This document shows positions 8,288-16,203 of a DNA stretch of 26,926 nucleotides, piece after piece; position 1 is the stretch's first letter; every line of letters begins with the position of its first letter. Origin of the DNA: an uncultured Eubacteriales bacterium (GTDB lineage Bacteria; Bacillota; Clostridia; Christensenellales; Christensenellaceae); NCBI GenBank assembly GCA_902782475.1, contig CACZNR010000009.1, positions 1 to 26,926 of the forward strand, in the 5' to 3' direction. A program made the translations under genes and the position numbers. The notes under the pieces were generated by a model. It was not told the DNA's origin, made no database searches, and saw only the letters and a list, made by a program, of their open reading frames with translations.

Positions 8288-8329
8288 AAAAAGTGCAGGG
8301 AATGGATTGATCCACGACCTGCACTTTTT
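8288..8329. terminator. Bidirectional terminator after the ECF gene
   Basis: AAAAAGTGCAGG (8288-8299) pairs perfectly with CCTGCACTTTTT (8318-8329). The loop contains GGAT/ATCC, which can extend the structure. T-runs exist on both strands, serving the ECF gene and the converging alaX-like gene. Confidence 0.9.
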
Positions 8330-8341
8330 CCTATGTCTTTT

Positions 8342-9496
8342 TTAATTCATGTTTTTCAGATAAGCTGTGATGGAATCTCTGTCTGAGCTGACAGACCCCT
8401 GACAGAAGAACGGGTCCCTTCCGCCACCACGGCCTGACAGGGCAGCATTGAACGCCTTTACCATGGCTCTTATGTCACTTCCTGTTTTTCCGATAGCATA
8501 TCTGTAGCCGTTTTCGTCATTTCCGGAGAAGACACTGACAAGTCCTGAGGTCTTATCCATTACCATCACACAAAGCTCCCTTATGGAGTCTGAATCCAGT
8601 CCGTCCATGAACAGCAGGGCTTCTTCACTTCCCAGATAGCCTGATGCAATGGACTCAAAATGCAGTCTTGAAAGCTCCTTCACTCTTTCCTTCAGGATGT
8701 CTCTTTCGGAGAGGAGCCTCTTTACTGCTTCGTCCGTTTCCAGCATCTTTGCAGAAAGAAGGGCAGATATGCTGTGATTCCTGTCAAATATCTGGCCAAG
8801 GTATCTGCGGGCACGCTCTCCGCAGATTATCTCAAGGCGTGTACCGTCCCTGAGATTTGTTGAGCTTACGATCTTTACAAGACCGATCTCACCTGTACGT
8901 CTTACGTGTGTTCCGCAACAGGCACATGTATCGGCTCCCGGGAACTCCACTATCCTTATCTCTCCATGTATCTCTTTCTTGCTCCTGTAGTCAAAAGGAA
9001 CTTCGAAGAAGGAAGGGTATACGTTTATCACTACCTCATGATCCTCCTGGATATACCTGTTGGCCATATCCTCAAGAAGCACTATGTCTTCCTCAGGTAT
9101 CCTTCCGGAGAAATCAATCTCGGTGAAAAGCGCTCCCATGTGGAAGCCGACGTTGTCATATCCGTATCTTTTATGGATCAGTCCGGAAAGCACATGCTCA
9201 CCTGAGTGCTGCTGTGTAAGATCATCCCTGCGAAGGCCATCGACCTTCCCGCTGACGGTCTTTCCGGGTTCTATGGGAGTTCTGGAATAGTGGTATATGA
9301 TGCCGTTTTTCTCATGGACATCAAATACTTCGGCACCGTCTATCTTACCGTGATCTGCAGGCTGACCTCCTCCTTCAGGATAGAAGGCCGTCTGGTCAAG
9401 CTCTATAAGGTAATGATCGTTTTTTTCCGTGCATGAGAGCACAGTGGCATCAAAGATCCTCAGAAGCGGATCGCTTTCATATAATTTTACTGTCAT
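8342..9496 (-). CDS. Alanyl-tRNA editing protein, AlaX-L type (AlaRS editing plus DHHA1 domain)
   Basis: Free-standing trans-editing enzyme of the AlaRS family that hydrolyses wrongly charged Ser- or Gly-tRNA(Ala). The 384-residue protein lacks the aminoacylation domain. FYPEGGGQPADHG (38-50) is the usual entry to the editing domain. The zinc site is formed by HSGEH (97-101) and CCGTH (193-197). A coiled linker is followed by a DHHA1-type end with SGRGGGRDPFFCQG, the glycine-rich motif of the long AlaX-L form. The start at 9496 has AAGGA eight bases upstream. It is a single-gene unit facing a terminator shared with the ECF gene. Confidence 0.93.
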   Translation of the reverse strand: MTVKLYESDPLLRIFDATVLSCTEKNDHYLIELDQTAFYPEGGGQPADHGKIDGAEVFDVHEKNGIIYHYSRTPIEPGKTVSGKVDGLRRDDLTQQHSGEHVLSGLIHKRYGYDNVGFHMGALFTEIDFSGRIPEEDIVLLEDMANRYIQEDHEVVINVYPSFFEVPFDYRSKKEIHGEIRIVEFPGADTCACCGTHVRRTGEIGLVKIVSSTNLRDGTRLEIICGERARRYLGQIFDRNHSISALLSAKMLETDEAVKRLLSERDILKERVKELSRLHFESIASGYLGSEEALLFMDGLDSDSIRELCVMVMDKTSGLVSVFSGNDENGYRYAIGKTGSDIRAMVKAFNAALSGRGGGRDPFFCQGSVSSDRDSITAYLKNMN

Positions 9497-9587
9497 AATC
9501 TACATCCTTGAAAAGATATGGTTATTATAACAGAAAGCATGAGCTTTGTTTATGTGATAAAATCATAATACAGGTGAGGTCATGGAT

Positions 9588-10574
9588 ATGAAACGTTTTG
9601 TTATGGGTATCGACGGCGGAGCTACAAAGACTCACGTCATGATATGTGATACTGAATTGAATAAGGTCTGTCTCATGGAAGGGGGAGCTTCAAGCCACGA
9701 ATTCCTTCCGGGCGGATTTGATGAGGCTGCAGGAGTACTTGAAGCCCTCATAGACGATGCTCTCTTTAAGGCAGGGATAGGTATCGGTGATGTGGAGTGC
9801 GCTGTCTTCGGACTTGCAGGTCTTGATGTCTCATACCAGTATGACGAGATGGAGAAACGGATAAAGGCGTTTCTTGGATGTCCTTTCCTTTTATTCAATG
9901 ATGCATTCCTTCCGATACTGGCAGGTTCTGACAGCGGATATGGCATAGGGGCAATAAACGGCACGGGCTTTTCAGTAGCAGGACTGGACAGAAATGGGAA
10001 CAGGCTACAGATAGGCGGTTTCCATGAGTTTTCCGATGATTTCGGCGGAGGCAAGTGGTATACGGAACAGGTGATCTCTGCTGTCTACAGATACATGTAC
10101 AAGCTGGGAGAGAAGTCTGTCATGGTAGATCTTGTAACGGAAGGACTTGGCTTTCCTGCCGATGAGATGTTCATGGAGAATGTAAACAGGCTTTTCACTT
10201 CTGACAGGAATGCACTTAGGCTCACCTGCTGCAAAGCGCTTCACAGAGCTGCTGACGAAGGAGACAGGACGGCACGCAGCATAATTGAAAAGTCCGTTTC
10301 AGAGTATTCCCTCATATTTGACTCGATGCTCGATAAGCTTGATTTCGGTGAAGATAAGGTAAACGTGGTAGTGACCGGCTCCCAGTTCACAAGAGGTTCT
10401 GCCTTCATAATGGAAAGCCTCAGGGATATCATGGACAGAAGACTGGAGCTTATGACCTTCTCGGATCCTCCGGTATTCGGAGCAGTTGCTGAGGCACTCA
10501 GGAGCCTTGGGAAGATACAGGAAAGAAAGGTCCTGTTCCATGTGCTCAGGGAGAACATGAATCATGGAAAGTAA
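9588..10574 (+). CDS. BadF/BadG-type ATPase, N-acetylglucosamine kinase-like
   Basis: Member of the ASKHA sugar kinase / BadF superfamily. Residues 2-15 (KRFVMGIDGGATKT) hold the phosphate-binding loop. AVFGLAGLDV, LFNDAFLPILAG and GIGAINGTGFSVAG follow in the order seen in GlcNAc/glucosamine kinases, and VVVTGSQFTRGS gives the adenosine loop. I prefer ATG 9588 over ATG 9582, because the strong AGGTGAGG (9572-9579) is eight bases from 9588 but only two from 9582; the protein then has 328 residues. It overlaps the next flavoprotein gene by 11 bases, so the two are co-transcribed. The exact sugar substrate is not readable, and some members are activators of dehydratases, though the length and motifs favour a kinase. 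Confidence 0.87.
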   Translation: MKRFVMGIDGGATKTHVMICDTELNKVCLMEGGASSHEFLPGGFDEAAGVLEALIDDALFKAGIGIGDVECAVFGLAGLDVSYQYDEMEKRIKAFLGCPFLLFNDAFLPILAGSDSGYGIGAINGTGFSVAGLDRNGNRLQIGGFHEFSDDFGGGKWYTEQVISAVYRYMYKLGEKSVMVDLVTEGLGFPADEMFMENVNRLFTSDRNALRLTCCKALHRAADEGDRTARSIIEKSVSEYSLIFDSMLDKLDFGEDKVNVVVTGSQFTRGSAFIMESLRDIMDRRLELMTFSDPPVFGAVAEALRSLGKIQERKVLFHVLRENMNHGK

Positions 10575-11604
10575 TTACGATATCATAGTTGTCGGTGCAG
10601 GTCCTGCATCGAGCATATTCTGCAGATATATCAGTAACAGATACAGTGTTCTGAGGCTCGACGGAAGCTTCGGAAGAGAAAAGCCCTGCGGCGGGCTCCT
10701 GGCTCCGCAGAGCGTTTCATTCCTTAAGGAGATGGATCTTTGTGTCCCCGATGAGGTGATGGTGGAGCCAAGGGTAAGGCATATAAGGACCATGGACCTT
10801 GGAACGGGAAGGGAAAGGAACTATCCGAGGAACTATGTGAACATGGACAGGAAGAAGTTCGATAACTGGCTCAAGGGACTTTCGGGAGACAATGTGGTGA
10901 CAGTGCCTGCAAAGGCCGTCAACATACGAAAGGGCAGAAATCAGTATATAGTGTCCCTGAAGTTTGAGGACGGTCTTCAGAGAAAAGTCACATGCAGGTA
11001 TCTGGTGGGAGCAGACGGTGCAGGCAGCATCGTCAGAAGGGAGCTCTTCAAGGGCAGGAAGGATGCCATCAAGCACTATGTTTCCATTCAGGAGAGATAC
11101 CGGCTGAAGGATGATGAGATCTTTGCATGCATTTTTGACAGAGAGACGAGCCCCAGCTGTTCATGGCTCTTTACAAAGGAAGATGAGATAAGCTTCGGAG
11201 GAGCCTATGAACCTCAGGGAGCAAGAGATAATTTTGAAAAGCAGAAGAAAAAGCTCAGCGATGATCAAGGCTACAGGCTGGGAGAGGTGCTGGAATCAAG
11301 TGCCTGCATGATATACAGGCCAAGGAGAAGATCCGACTTCATGCTCGGTGACGGCACCATGTTCCTTGCAGGGGAAGCGGCTGGATTCATATCTCCCACA
11401 TCATTTGAAGGCATAAGCTATGCAATGAAGACAGGAAAGGCACTGGCTGAAGCCTTTGACAGTGAAGACATATTGTCCTCATACGGGAAGAAGGTAAAGC
11501 ATCTTCAGGGAGACATCCTGAAAAAGCGTTTCAAGCGACCGTTCATGTATGATCAGCTGCTGAGAAACCTTGTACTCATAAGCGGGATACAGGCAGAGAA
11601 ATGA
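10564..11604 (+). CDS. FAD-dependent oxidoreductase, geranylgeranyl reductase-like
   Basis: A 346-residue flavoprotein. The FAD-binding Rossmann motif is VGAGPASSIF near residue 11, where most relatives have GPAGS. KPCGGLL (about 40-46) and VGADGAGSIVRREL (about 148-161) are typical of the geranylgeranyl-reductase/halogenase-like group. The second FAD motif reads FLAGEAAGFISPTSFEGISYAMKTG split over about residues 276-300, with Glu in place of the common Asp of GDAAG. Archaeal relatives reduce isoprenoid lipids; many clostridial relatives have no known substrate. AGGGAG lies about ten bases before the start. Pairing with the upstream kinase by an 11-base overlap is clear, but a joint pathway is not known to me. 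Confidence 0.85.
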   Translation: MESNYDIIVVGAGPASSIFCRYISNRYSVLRLDGSFGREKPCGGLLAPQSVSFLKEMDLCVPDEVMVEPRVRHIRTMDLGTGRERNYPRNYVNMDRKKFDNWLKGLSGDNVVTVPAKAVNIRKGRNQYIVSLKFEDGLQRKVTCRYLVGADGAGSIVRRELFKGRKDAIKHYVSIQERYRLKDDEIFACIFDRETSPSCSWLFTKEDEISFGGAYEPQGARDNFEKQKKKLSDDQGYRLGEVLESSACMIYRPRRRSDFMLGDGTMFLAGEAAGFISPTSFEGISYAMKTGKALAEAFDSEDILSSYGKKVKHLQGDILKKRFKRPFMYDQLLRNLVLISGIQAEK

Positions 11605-11626
11605 GACCATAAGGTCTCTTTTTTTT
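11603..11626 (+). terminator. Intrinsic terminator after the flavoprotein gene
   Basis: GAGACC (11603-11608), loop ATAA, GGTCTC (11613-11618), then eight Ts. The stem begins inside the stop codon of the flavoprotein gene. Confidence 0.9.
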
Positions 11627-11629
11627 GGG

Positions 11630-11656
11630 TTGACATATACCCCCATAGGGTATACT
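11630..11656 (+). promoter_or_regulatory. csoR-copA promoter with CsoR operator
   Basis: TTGACA at 11630-11635 is the -35 box. TATACT (11651-11656, 15-bp gap) or TACTAT (11653-11658, 17-bp gap) is the -10. Between and overlapping them lies TATACCCCCATAGGGTATA (11636-11654), with 7-bp inverted arms TATACCC/GGGTATA. This matches the known G/C-tract operator of CsoR repressors, so the operon is expected to be shut off until Cu(I) binds CsoR. Confidence 0.9.
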
Positions 11657-11691
11657 ATATCTGTGATATTCAGATGAATGGAGAAACAGAG

Positions 11692-11988
11692 ATGGCTGAT
11701 TGCTGTGAAATAAAACTGAAACACAGGACTGAAGATGAGATAAAGAGCCTCGTAAACAGGCTCAGCAGGATAGAGGGACAGGTCAGAGGACTTAAGAAGA
11801 TGGTGGAAGAAGATGCCTACTGTACTGACATACTGGTACAGTCACAGGCTGTAGGTGCAGCCATAAACTCATTCAACAAGGATCTGCTGGCATGTCACAT
11901 AAGGAACTGTGTGGTTGAAGATGTAAGAAACGGAAAGAACGAAGTTATAGATGATCTGGTGGCTACCATCCAGAAGCTCATGAAATAA
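11692..11988 (+). CDS. csoR: Copper-sensing transcriptional repressor CsoR
   Basis: All-helical DUF156 repressor that leaves DNA when it binds Cu(I). The ligands are Cys44 (YCTDILVQ), His69 and Cys73 (ACHIRNC), the classical C-H-C set. RLSRIEGQVRGLKKM (23-37) is the family DNA-binding helix. I chose ATG 11692, which has GGAG eight bases upstream and gives 98 residues; an in-frame ATG at 11674 has no ribosome binding site and lies close to the expected transcript start. The operator just upstream indicates autoregulation. copA begins ten bases after its stop. Confidence 0.95.
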   Translation: MADCCEIKLKHRTEDEIKSLVNRLSRIEGQVRGLKKMVEEDAYCTDILVQSQAVGAAINSFNKDLLACHIRNCVVEDVRNGKNEVIDDLVATIQKLMK

Positions 11989-11998
11989 GGAGAGGACA

Positions 11999-14776
11999 AT
12001 GACACAGTATAACGTTACCGGTATGAGCTGTGCAGCATGTGCTGCCAGGATAGAAAAAGCAGTCTCAAAGGTGAATGGTGTCACATCCTGCACCGTGAGC
12101 CTCCTTACCAATTCCATGGGAGTAGAAGGAAGCGCTTCTGAAAGCGATGTGATAAAGGCAGTGGTAGATGCCGGATATGGTGCAAAGGTCAAGGGACAGG
12201 AAAGTGTAAAAAGATCTGCGGAAGAAGATGCACTGGAAGACCACGAGACTCCTGTCCTCAGGAGAAGGCTCATAGCATCCATAGGCTTTCTTGCAGTGCT
12301 CATGTATGTCTCCATGGGACATATGATGTGGGGATGGCCTCTTCCTGCATTCTTTAATGACAATCATGTTGCAATGGGCATCGTACAGATGCTCCTTGCC
12401 ATCATAGTAATGATCATAAACAAGAAGTTCTTTGTCAGTGGTTTCAAGTCACTTCTTCACGGAGCACCAAACATGGATACCTTGGTGGCAATGGGTTCAA
12501 GTGCAGCATTTGTATACAGCACATTTGCACTTCTAATGATGACAAGGGCTCAGGTGGACATGGATACAGAGAAAGTCATGGGATACATGCATGAGTTCTA
12601 TTTTGAATCTGCGGCCATGATACTTACTCTTATCACTGTTGGAAAGATGCTGGAGGCCAGGGCAAAGGGAAAGACCACAAGTGCCCTCAAGGGACTTATG
12701 AGCCTTGCACCAAAGACTGCTACTGTCGTAAGAAACGGTGAAGAAGTCACGGTCCCTGTGGAGGAAGTCAGGAAGGGCGATATATTTGCAGTAAGGCCGG
12801 GAGAGAGCATCCCAGTGGACGGGATCATTCTGGAAGGGTCCTCTGCTATAAATGAGTCTTCACTTACAGGTGAGAGCATACCTGTGGACAAGACTAAAGG
12901 AGACATGGTATCTGCTGCAACCATAAACACTTCAGGATATATAAGATGCGAAGCTACAAGAGTAGGGGAAGATACGACCCTTTCACAGATAATACAGATG
13001 GTATCGGATGCTGCTGCCACAAAGGCACCTATAGCCAAGGTGGCTGACAAGGTAAGCGGGATCTTCGTTCCGGTGGTCATAGGAATAGCGACTGTTACAC
13101 TAATAGTATGGCTGCTTCTGGGACAGACCTTCGGTTATGCCATAGCAAGGGCAATATCAGTGCTTGTAATAAGCTGCCCATGTGCACTGGGACTTGCAAC
13201 GCCTGTTGCCATAATGGTGGGCAACGGAAAAGGTGCAAAGAATGGGATACTGTTCAAGACAGCCGTTTCACTTGAAGAAACAGGAAAAGTGCAGATCATA
13301 GCACTGGACAAGACAGGCACCATCACATCAGGGGAGCCAAAGGTCACTGACATCATACCTGCTTCAGGTTTCAGCGAAGAAGAACTCATGGATCTTGCAT
13401 ATGCCCTTGAAGCAAAGAGCGAACATCCTCTTGCACGTGCCATAGTGGAGAAGGCAGTGGAAGCAGGAAGGGAAGCCAAGGAGATATCTGGGTTTGAGGC
13501 ACTGCCTGGAAACGGCCTTAAGGGACAGCTTGATGGTAAAATGCTCTATGGTGGAAGCAAGAGATATATAACAGGCAAAGTAAAGGCTGACAGTGAGATA
13601 ATAAGTGAGGCTGACAGGCTGGCCGAGGAAGGCAAGACTCCGCTCCTCTTTGCAAAGGAGGACAGATTTGCAGGACTCATAGCCGTAGCTGACGTCATAA
13701 AGCCTGACAGTGCCGAAGCGATAAAAGAACTCAAGAACATGGGCATAAGGGTAGTCATGCTCACAGGTGACAATGAAAGGACTGCAAAGGCCATCGGAAA
13801 GTCTGCCGGTGTGGATGAGGTGGTTGCAGGCGTGCTTCCTGAAGGAAAGGAAAGCATAATAAGGGAACTTCAGAAGCATGGCAAGGTAGCTATGGTTGGT
13901 GACGGCATAAATGATGCTCCGGCTCTTACAAGGGCTGACATGGGTATAGCCATAGGAGCAGGAACCGATGTGGCCATAGATGCAGCTGACATAGTACTGA
14001 TGAAGAGCTCATTAAAGGATGTGGCTGCTGCAGTGAGGTTATCAAGGGCGACTCTGACCAACATCCATGAGAATCTGTTCTGGGCATTCATATACAATTC
14101 TATAGGTATACCTCTTGCCGCAGGTGCGCTCATTCCTTTCGGAATAACCCTGAACCCGATGTTTGGAGCTGCAGCAATGAGCCTTTCAAGCTTCTGTGTA
14201 GTAAGTAATGCCCTCAGACTCAATTTCTTCAGGATGTATGATCCTTCAAGGGACAGAAAACACAGGAATGCCATTGAGACTGACATATTTGAAGTAAATG
14301 AGGAACAGGAAGACAGAAAACTCACGAAGATCATGCACATAGAAGGCATGATGTGCGAACACTGTGAAGCAACTGTAAGGAAGGCTCTTGAAGCTGTACC
14401 AGAAGTTGTTGCCGCAGAAGTAAATCATGTAAAAGGTACAGCAGAGATCACACTGGACGGACCTGTGGATGATGCTGTTCTTATAAAGGCCGTGGAGGAT
14501 AAGGACTACAAGGTGATATCTGTGGAAGATCCTTCAGGGGCAGATAAAAAAGTGGAGGAAAAGAATATGAAACATACTGTAGTCATCGAAGGAATGATGT
14601 GCATGCACTGTGAAGCAACGGTCAAGAAAGCACTGGAAAACATCGAAGGTATCGAAAGTGCAGAAGTGAGCCACGAGAAGGGAACAGCTGTCATAACTAC
14701 AACATGTGACGTTGATCCTGAGGTCATAAAAAAGGCTGTGGAGGACAAGGATTACAAGTTCGTTTCCATGGACTGA
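11999..14776 (+). CDS. copA: Copper-exporting P1B-type ATPase with one N-terminal and two C-terminal HMA domains
   Basis: Pumps Cu(I) out across the cytoplasmic membrane. The 925-residue protein starts with an HMA metal-binding domain (GMSCAAC, 8-14). It has the intramembrane copper motif CPC at 393-395, the phosphorylated Asp437 in DKTGT, TGDN, and GDGINDAPAL around 634-643. The C-terminal NSIG and FGAAAMSLSS motifs mark Cu+ pumps. Unusually, the usual end of CopA is followed by a linker and two further HMA domains with GMMCEHC (783-789) and GMMCMHC (865-871). These two domains resemble each other (both contain KAVEDKDYK) and look like a tandem copy. Most CopA proteins end after the last membrane helix. 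AGGAGAGG precedes the start. There is no separate copZ gene in the operon; see the internal start at 14567. Confidence 0.96.
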   Translation: MTQYNVTGMSCAACAARIEKAVSKVNGVTSCTVSLLTNSMGVEGSASESDVIKAVVDAGYGAKVKGQESVKRSAEEDALEDHETPVLRRRLIASIGFLAVLMYVSMGHMMWGWPLPAFFNDNHVAMGIVQMLLAIIVMIINKKFFVSGFKSLLHGAPNMDTLVAMGSSAAFVYSTFALLMMTRAQVDMDTEKVMGYMHEFYFESAAMILTLITVGKMLEARAKGKTTSALKGLMSLAPKTATVVRNGEEVTVPVEEVRKGDIFAVRPGESIPVDGIILEGSSAINESSLTGESIPVDKTKGDMVSAATINTSGYIRCEATRVGEDTTLSQIIQMVSDAAATKAPIAKVADKVSGIFVPVVIGIATVTLIVWLLLGQTFGYAIARAISVLVISCPCALGLATPVAIMVGNGKGAKNGILFKTAVSLEETGKVQIIALDKTGTITSGEPKVTDIIPASGFSEEELMDLAYALEAKSEHPLARAIVEKAVEAGREAKEISGFEALPGNGLKGQLDGKMLYGGSKRYITGKVKADSEIISEADRLAEEGKTPLLFAKEDRFAGLIAVADVIKPDSAEAIKELKNMGIRVVMLTGDNERTAKAIGKSAGVDEVVAGVLPEGKESIIRELQKHGKVAMVGDGINDAPALTRADMGIAIGAGTDVAIDAADIVLMKSSLKDVAAAVRLSRATLTNIHENLFWAFIYNSIGIPLAAGALIPFGITLNPMFGAAAMSLSSFCVVSNALRLNFFRMYDPSRDRKHRNAIETDIFEVNEEQEDRKLTKIMHIEGMMCEHCEATVRKALEAVPEVVAAEVNHVKGTAEITLDGPVDDAVLIKAVEDKDYKVISVEDPSGADKKVEEKNMKHTVVIEGMMCMHCEATVKKALENIEGIESAEVSHEKGTAVITTTCDVDPEVIKKAVEDKDYKFVSMD
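14567..14776 (+). CDS. Possible CopZ-like copper chaperone made from an internal start within copA
   Basis: In the copA frame, Met857 (ATG 14567-14569) is preceded by GGAGG at 14554-14558 with an eight-base gap, as good as any start in the window. Initiation there would give a complete 69-residue HMA protein beginning MKHTVVIEGMMCMHC and ending DYKFVSMD. That is the size and layout of free CopZ, the cytoplasmic Cu(I) carrier. The csoR-copA operon lacks the separate copZ often found next to copA. The sequence shows the SD, ATG and frame; that ribosomes use them is inferred. It could also be a relic of a former separate copZ that fused to copA. Confidence 0.4.
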   Translation: MKHTVVIEGMMCMHCEATVKKALENIEGIESAEVSHEKGTAVITTTCDVDPEVIKKAVEDKDYKFVSMD

Positions 14777-14880
14777 TAATAATGGATAAAAGAAAAGAAG
14801 ACACAGGTAAAATAAAATTCTATTTTTGAACGAAGTTAAATAAAAAAGGAGTATGCTGTGTCTTCTTCGTCTGTTATTAT
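14776..14880. repeat. Long imperfect inverted repeat just after copA
   Basis: AAGAAGACACAG (14795-14806) is an exact inverted copy of CTGTGTCTTCTT (14856-14867), 49 bases apart. Outside it, ATAATAA (14776-14782) faces TTATTAT (14874-14880). Inside, AAAATA and TATTTT can form a small hairpin. The whole could fold into a long stem acting as a copA terminator or be a small palindromic element. No clear T-run follows directly. Confidence 0.55.
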
Positions 14881-15148
14881 ATACTATTCTTGGAAAAAAA
14901 GAAGCCTTTTTTCTGGAAATATTAGAGAAATATTATAGCTTTATATGAAAATATATGTGAAATCTTTGTAAACACGTGTTTGAAGTAAACTTTAACGTTT
15001 AATTGATTGATTAAACGGGATATAACATTAAACTATCTTTAATGATTTTTATCGGACAAAGCACTAGGATCACATTATTCATGAGGGTCTGAGAACGGCC
15101 TTCCTTACAGAGATCATCACAAACAACACCATATGATGCATGCCGGGT

Positions 15149-15177
15149 TTGACATTTTCATAGGTCAAGAATATAAT
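15149..15177 (+). promoter_or_regulatory. cysK promoter
   Basis: Full consensus sigma-A-type promoter: TTGACA (15149-15154), 17-base gap, TATAAT (15172-15177). The expected transcript start is near 15184, inside the palindrome that follows. Confidence 0.88.
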
Positions 15178-15197
15178 ACCTACTAATATAGTAGGTA
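15177..15197. promoter_or_regulatory. Palindromic operator at the cysK transcription start
   Basis: TACCTACTA (15177-15185), a three-base centre ATA, then TAGTAGGTA (15189-15197), a perfect 9-bp inverted repeat. It begins at the last base of the -10 box and covers the expected start site, so a bound protein would block transcription. The shape is compatible with an Rrf2-family regulator of cysteine or Fe-S metabolism (CymR or IscR type), but the regulator is not in the window and the assignment is inference. Confidence 0.7.
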
Positions 15198-15270
15198 ATT
15201 GATCCGCACGCGTCATTTTAAGATGCAGTGAATCATTTACATAGATCTTTTTTTGATACAGGAGGAACAC

Positions 15271-16203
15271 ATGAGAACGTATGATAACATCAGTCAGCTT
15301 GTAGGCAGGACTCCACTTGTAAGGCTTTCAAATTACATGAGAAATAATTGCCTGAAGGCAAACATATATGCAAAGGTGGAGTATTTCAATCCTGCAGGAA
15401 GTGTTAAGGACAGAGTGGCACTGGCCATGATAGATGATGCAGAAGAAAAAGGCCTCCTGAAAAAAGGCTCCGTGATCATTGAACCCACCAGTGGGAATAC
15501 CGGCATAGGCCTTGCAGCCATAGCAGCAGTAAGAGGATACAGGGTCATACTTACAATGCCTGATACCATGAGCGTAGAGAGAAGGAACCTTCTCAAGGCA
15601 TATGGAGCTGAGATAGTACTTACTGAAGGAAAAAAGGGAATGACCGGAGCAATAGAGAAAGCGGAGGAGCTGGCAAAGGAATATGAGAACAGCTTTATCC
15701 CCGGACAGTTTGTGAACCCTGCAAACCCGGATGCACATTACCGTACCACAGGACCGGAGATATGGGAGGACATGGACGGTAAGATAGATGTATTTGTTGC
15801 CGGAGCAGGTACCGGCGGGACCATAACCGGCATCGGAAGATATCTTAAGGAAAAAGATCCTTCCATAAAGGTAATAGCTGTGGAGCCTCAGGACTCTCCT
15901 GTACTGTCGCAGGGAAAGTCCGGTCCTCACACCATACAGGGGATAGGTGCAGGCTTTGTTCCTGAGATTCTTGATACTGACATATACGATGAGGTCGTAC
16001 CTGTCTCAGGTGATGATGCATTCAGGACGGGGAGGGAACTTGCAAGAAAAGAAGGACTCCTTGTTGGAATATCATCAGGAGCTGCAGTCCATGCAGCTGC
16101 CATGATAGCAAAAAGGGAAGGGTACGAAGGAAAGAATATCGTCGTACTTCTGCCTGATACCGGAGAAAGATATCTGTCAACTCCGATGTTCCAGGATACC
16201 TGA
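15271..16203 (+). CDS. cysK: Cysteine synthase (O-acetylserine sulfhydrylase)
   Basis: PLP enzyme that joins O-acetylserine and sulfide to make cysteine. The 310-residue protein has the PLP lysine Lys46 in NPAGSVKDR, the substrate loop [12 protein letters not shown] (71-82), the phosphate-binding [10 protein letters not shown], and the ending [15 protein letters not shown] chose ATG 15271, with AGGAGG five bases upstream; an in-frame TTG at 15253 lies before this ribosome binding site. It has its own consensus promoter and palindromic operator, so it is probably regulated by sulfur or cysteine supply. Its stop overlaps the ATG of a short azlD-like remnant. Cystathionine beta-synthase-like paralogues look similar, but the length and motifs favour CysK. 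Confidence 0.95.
   Translation: MRTYDNISQLVGRTPLVRLSNYMRNNCLKANIYAKVEYFNPAGSVKDRVALAMIDDAEEKGLLKKGSVIIEPTSGNTGIGLAAIAAVRGYRVILTMPDTMSVERRNLLKAYGAEIVLTEGKKGMTGAIEKAEELAKEYENSFIPGQFVNPANPDAHYRTTGPEIWEDMDGKIDVFVAGAGTGGTITGIGRYLKEKDPSIKVIAVEPQDSPVLSQGKSGPHTIQGIGAGFVPEILDTDIYDEVVPVSGDDAFRTGRELARKEGLLVGISSGAAVHAAAMIAKREGYEGKNIVVLLPDTGERYLSTPMFQDT

Larger units (their letters stand above)
14777..15270. other. AT-rich gap of about 490 bases between copA and cysK
   Basis: No convincing gene is seen here. It holds the long inverted repeat after copA, a weak AAAAAAAG/CCTTTTTT hairpin near 14894-14912, a second inverted repeat CGTTTAAT/ATTAAACG (14996-15003 and 15010-15017, six-base loop), and the cysK promoter and operator. 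The stretch 14880-15060 is much richer in A and T than the genes around it. A 63-codon minus-strand frame at 15079-15270 has no ribosome binding site and spans the cysK promoter, so I leave it out. Confidence 0.6.

Noticed and set aside
13364..13879. 171-codon minus-strand frame inside copA
   Set aside because: Falls across the conserved ATPase domain of CopA on the other strand, so it is a shadow.
15079..15270. 63-codon minus-strand frame in the copA-cysK gap
   Set aside because: No ribosome binding site, no family resemblance, and it runs through the cysK promoter and operator.
15328..15930. 200-codon minus-strand frame inside cysK
   Set aside because: Antisense shadow of cysK; the composition is unlike real proteins here and there is no ribosome binding site.
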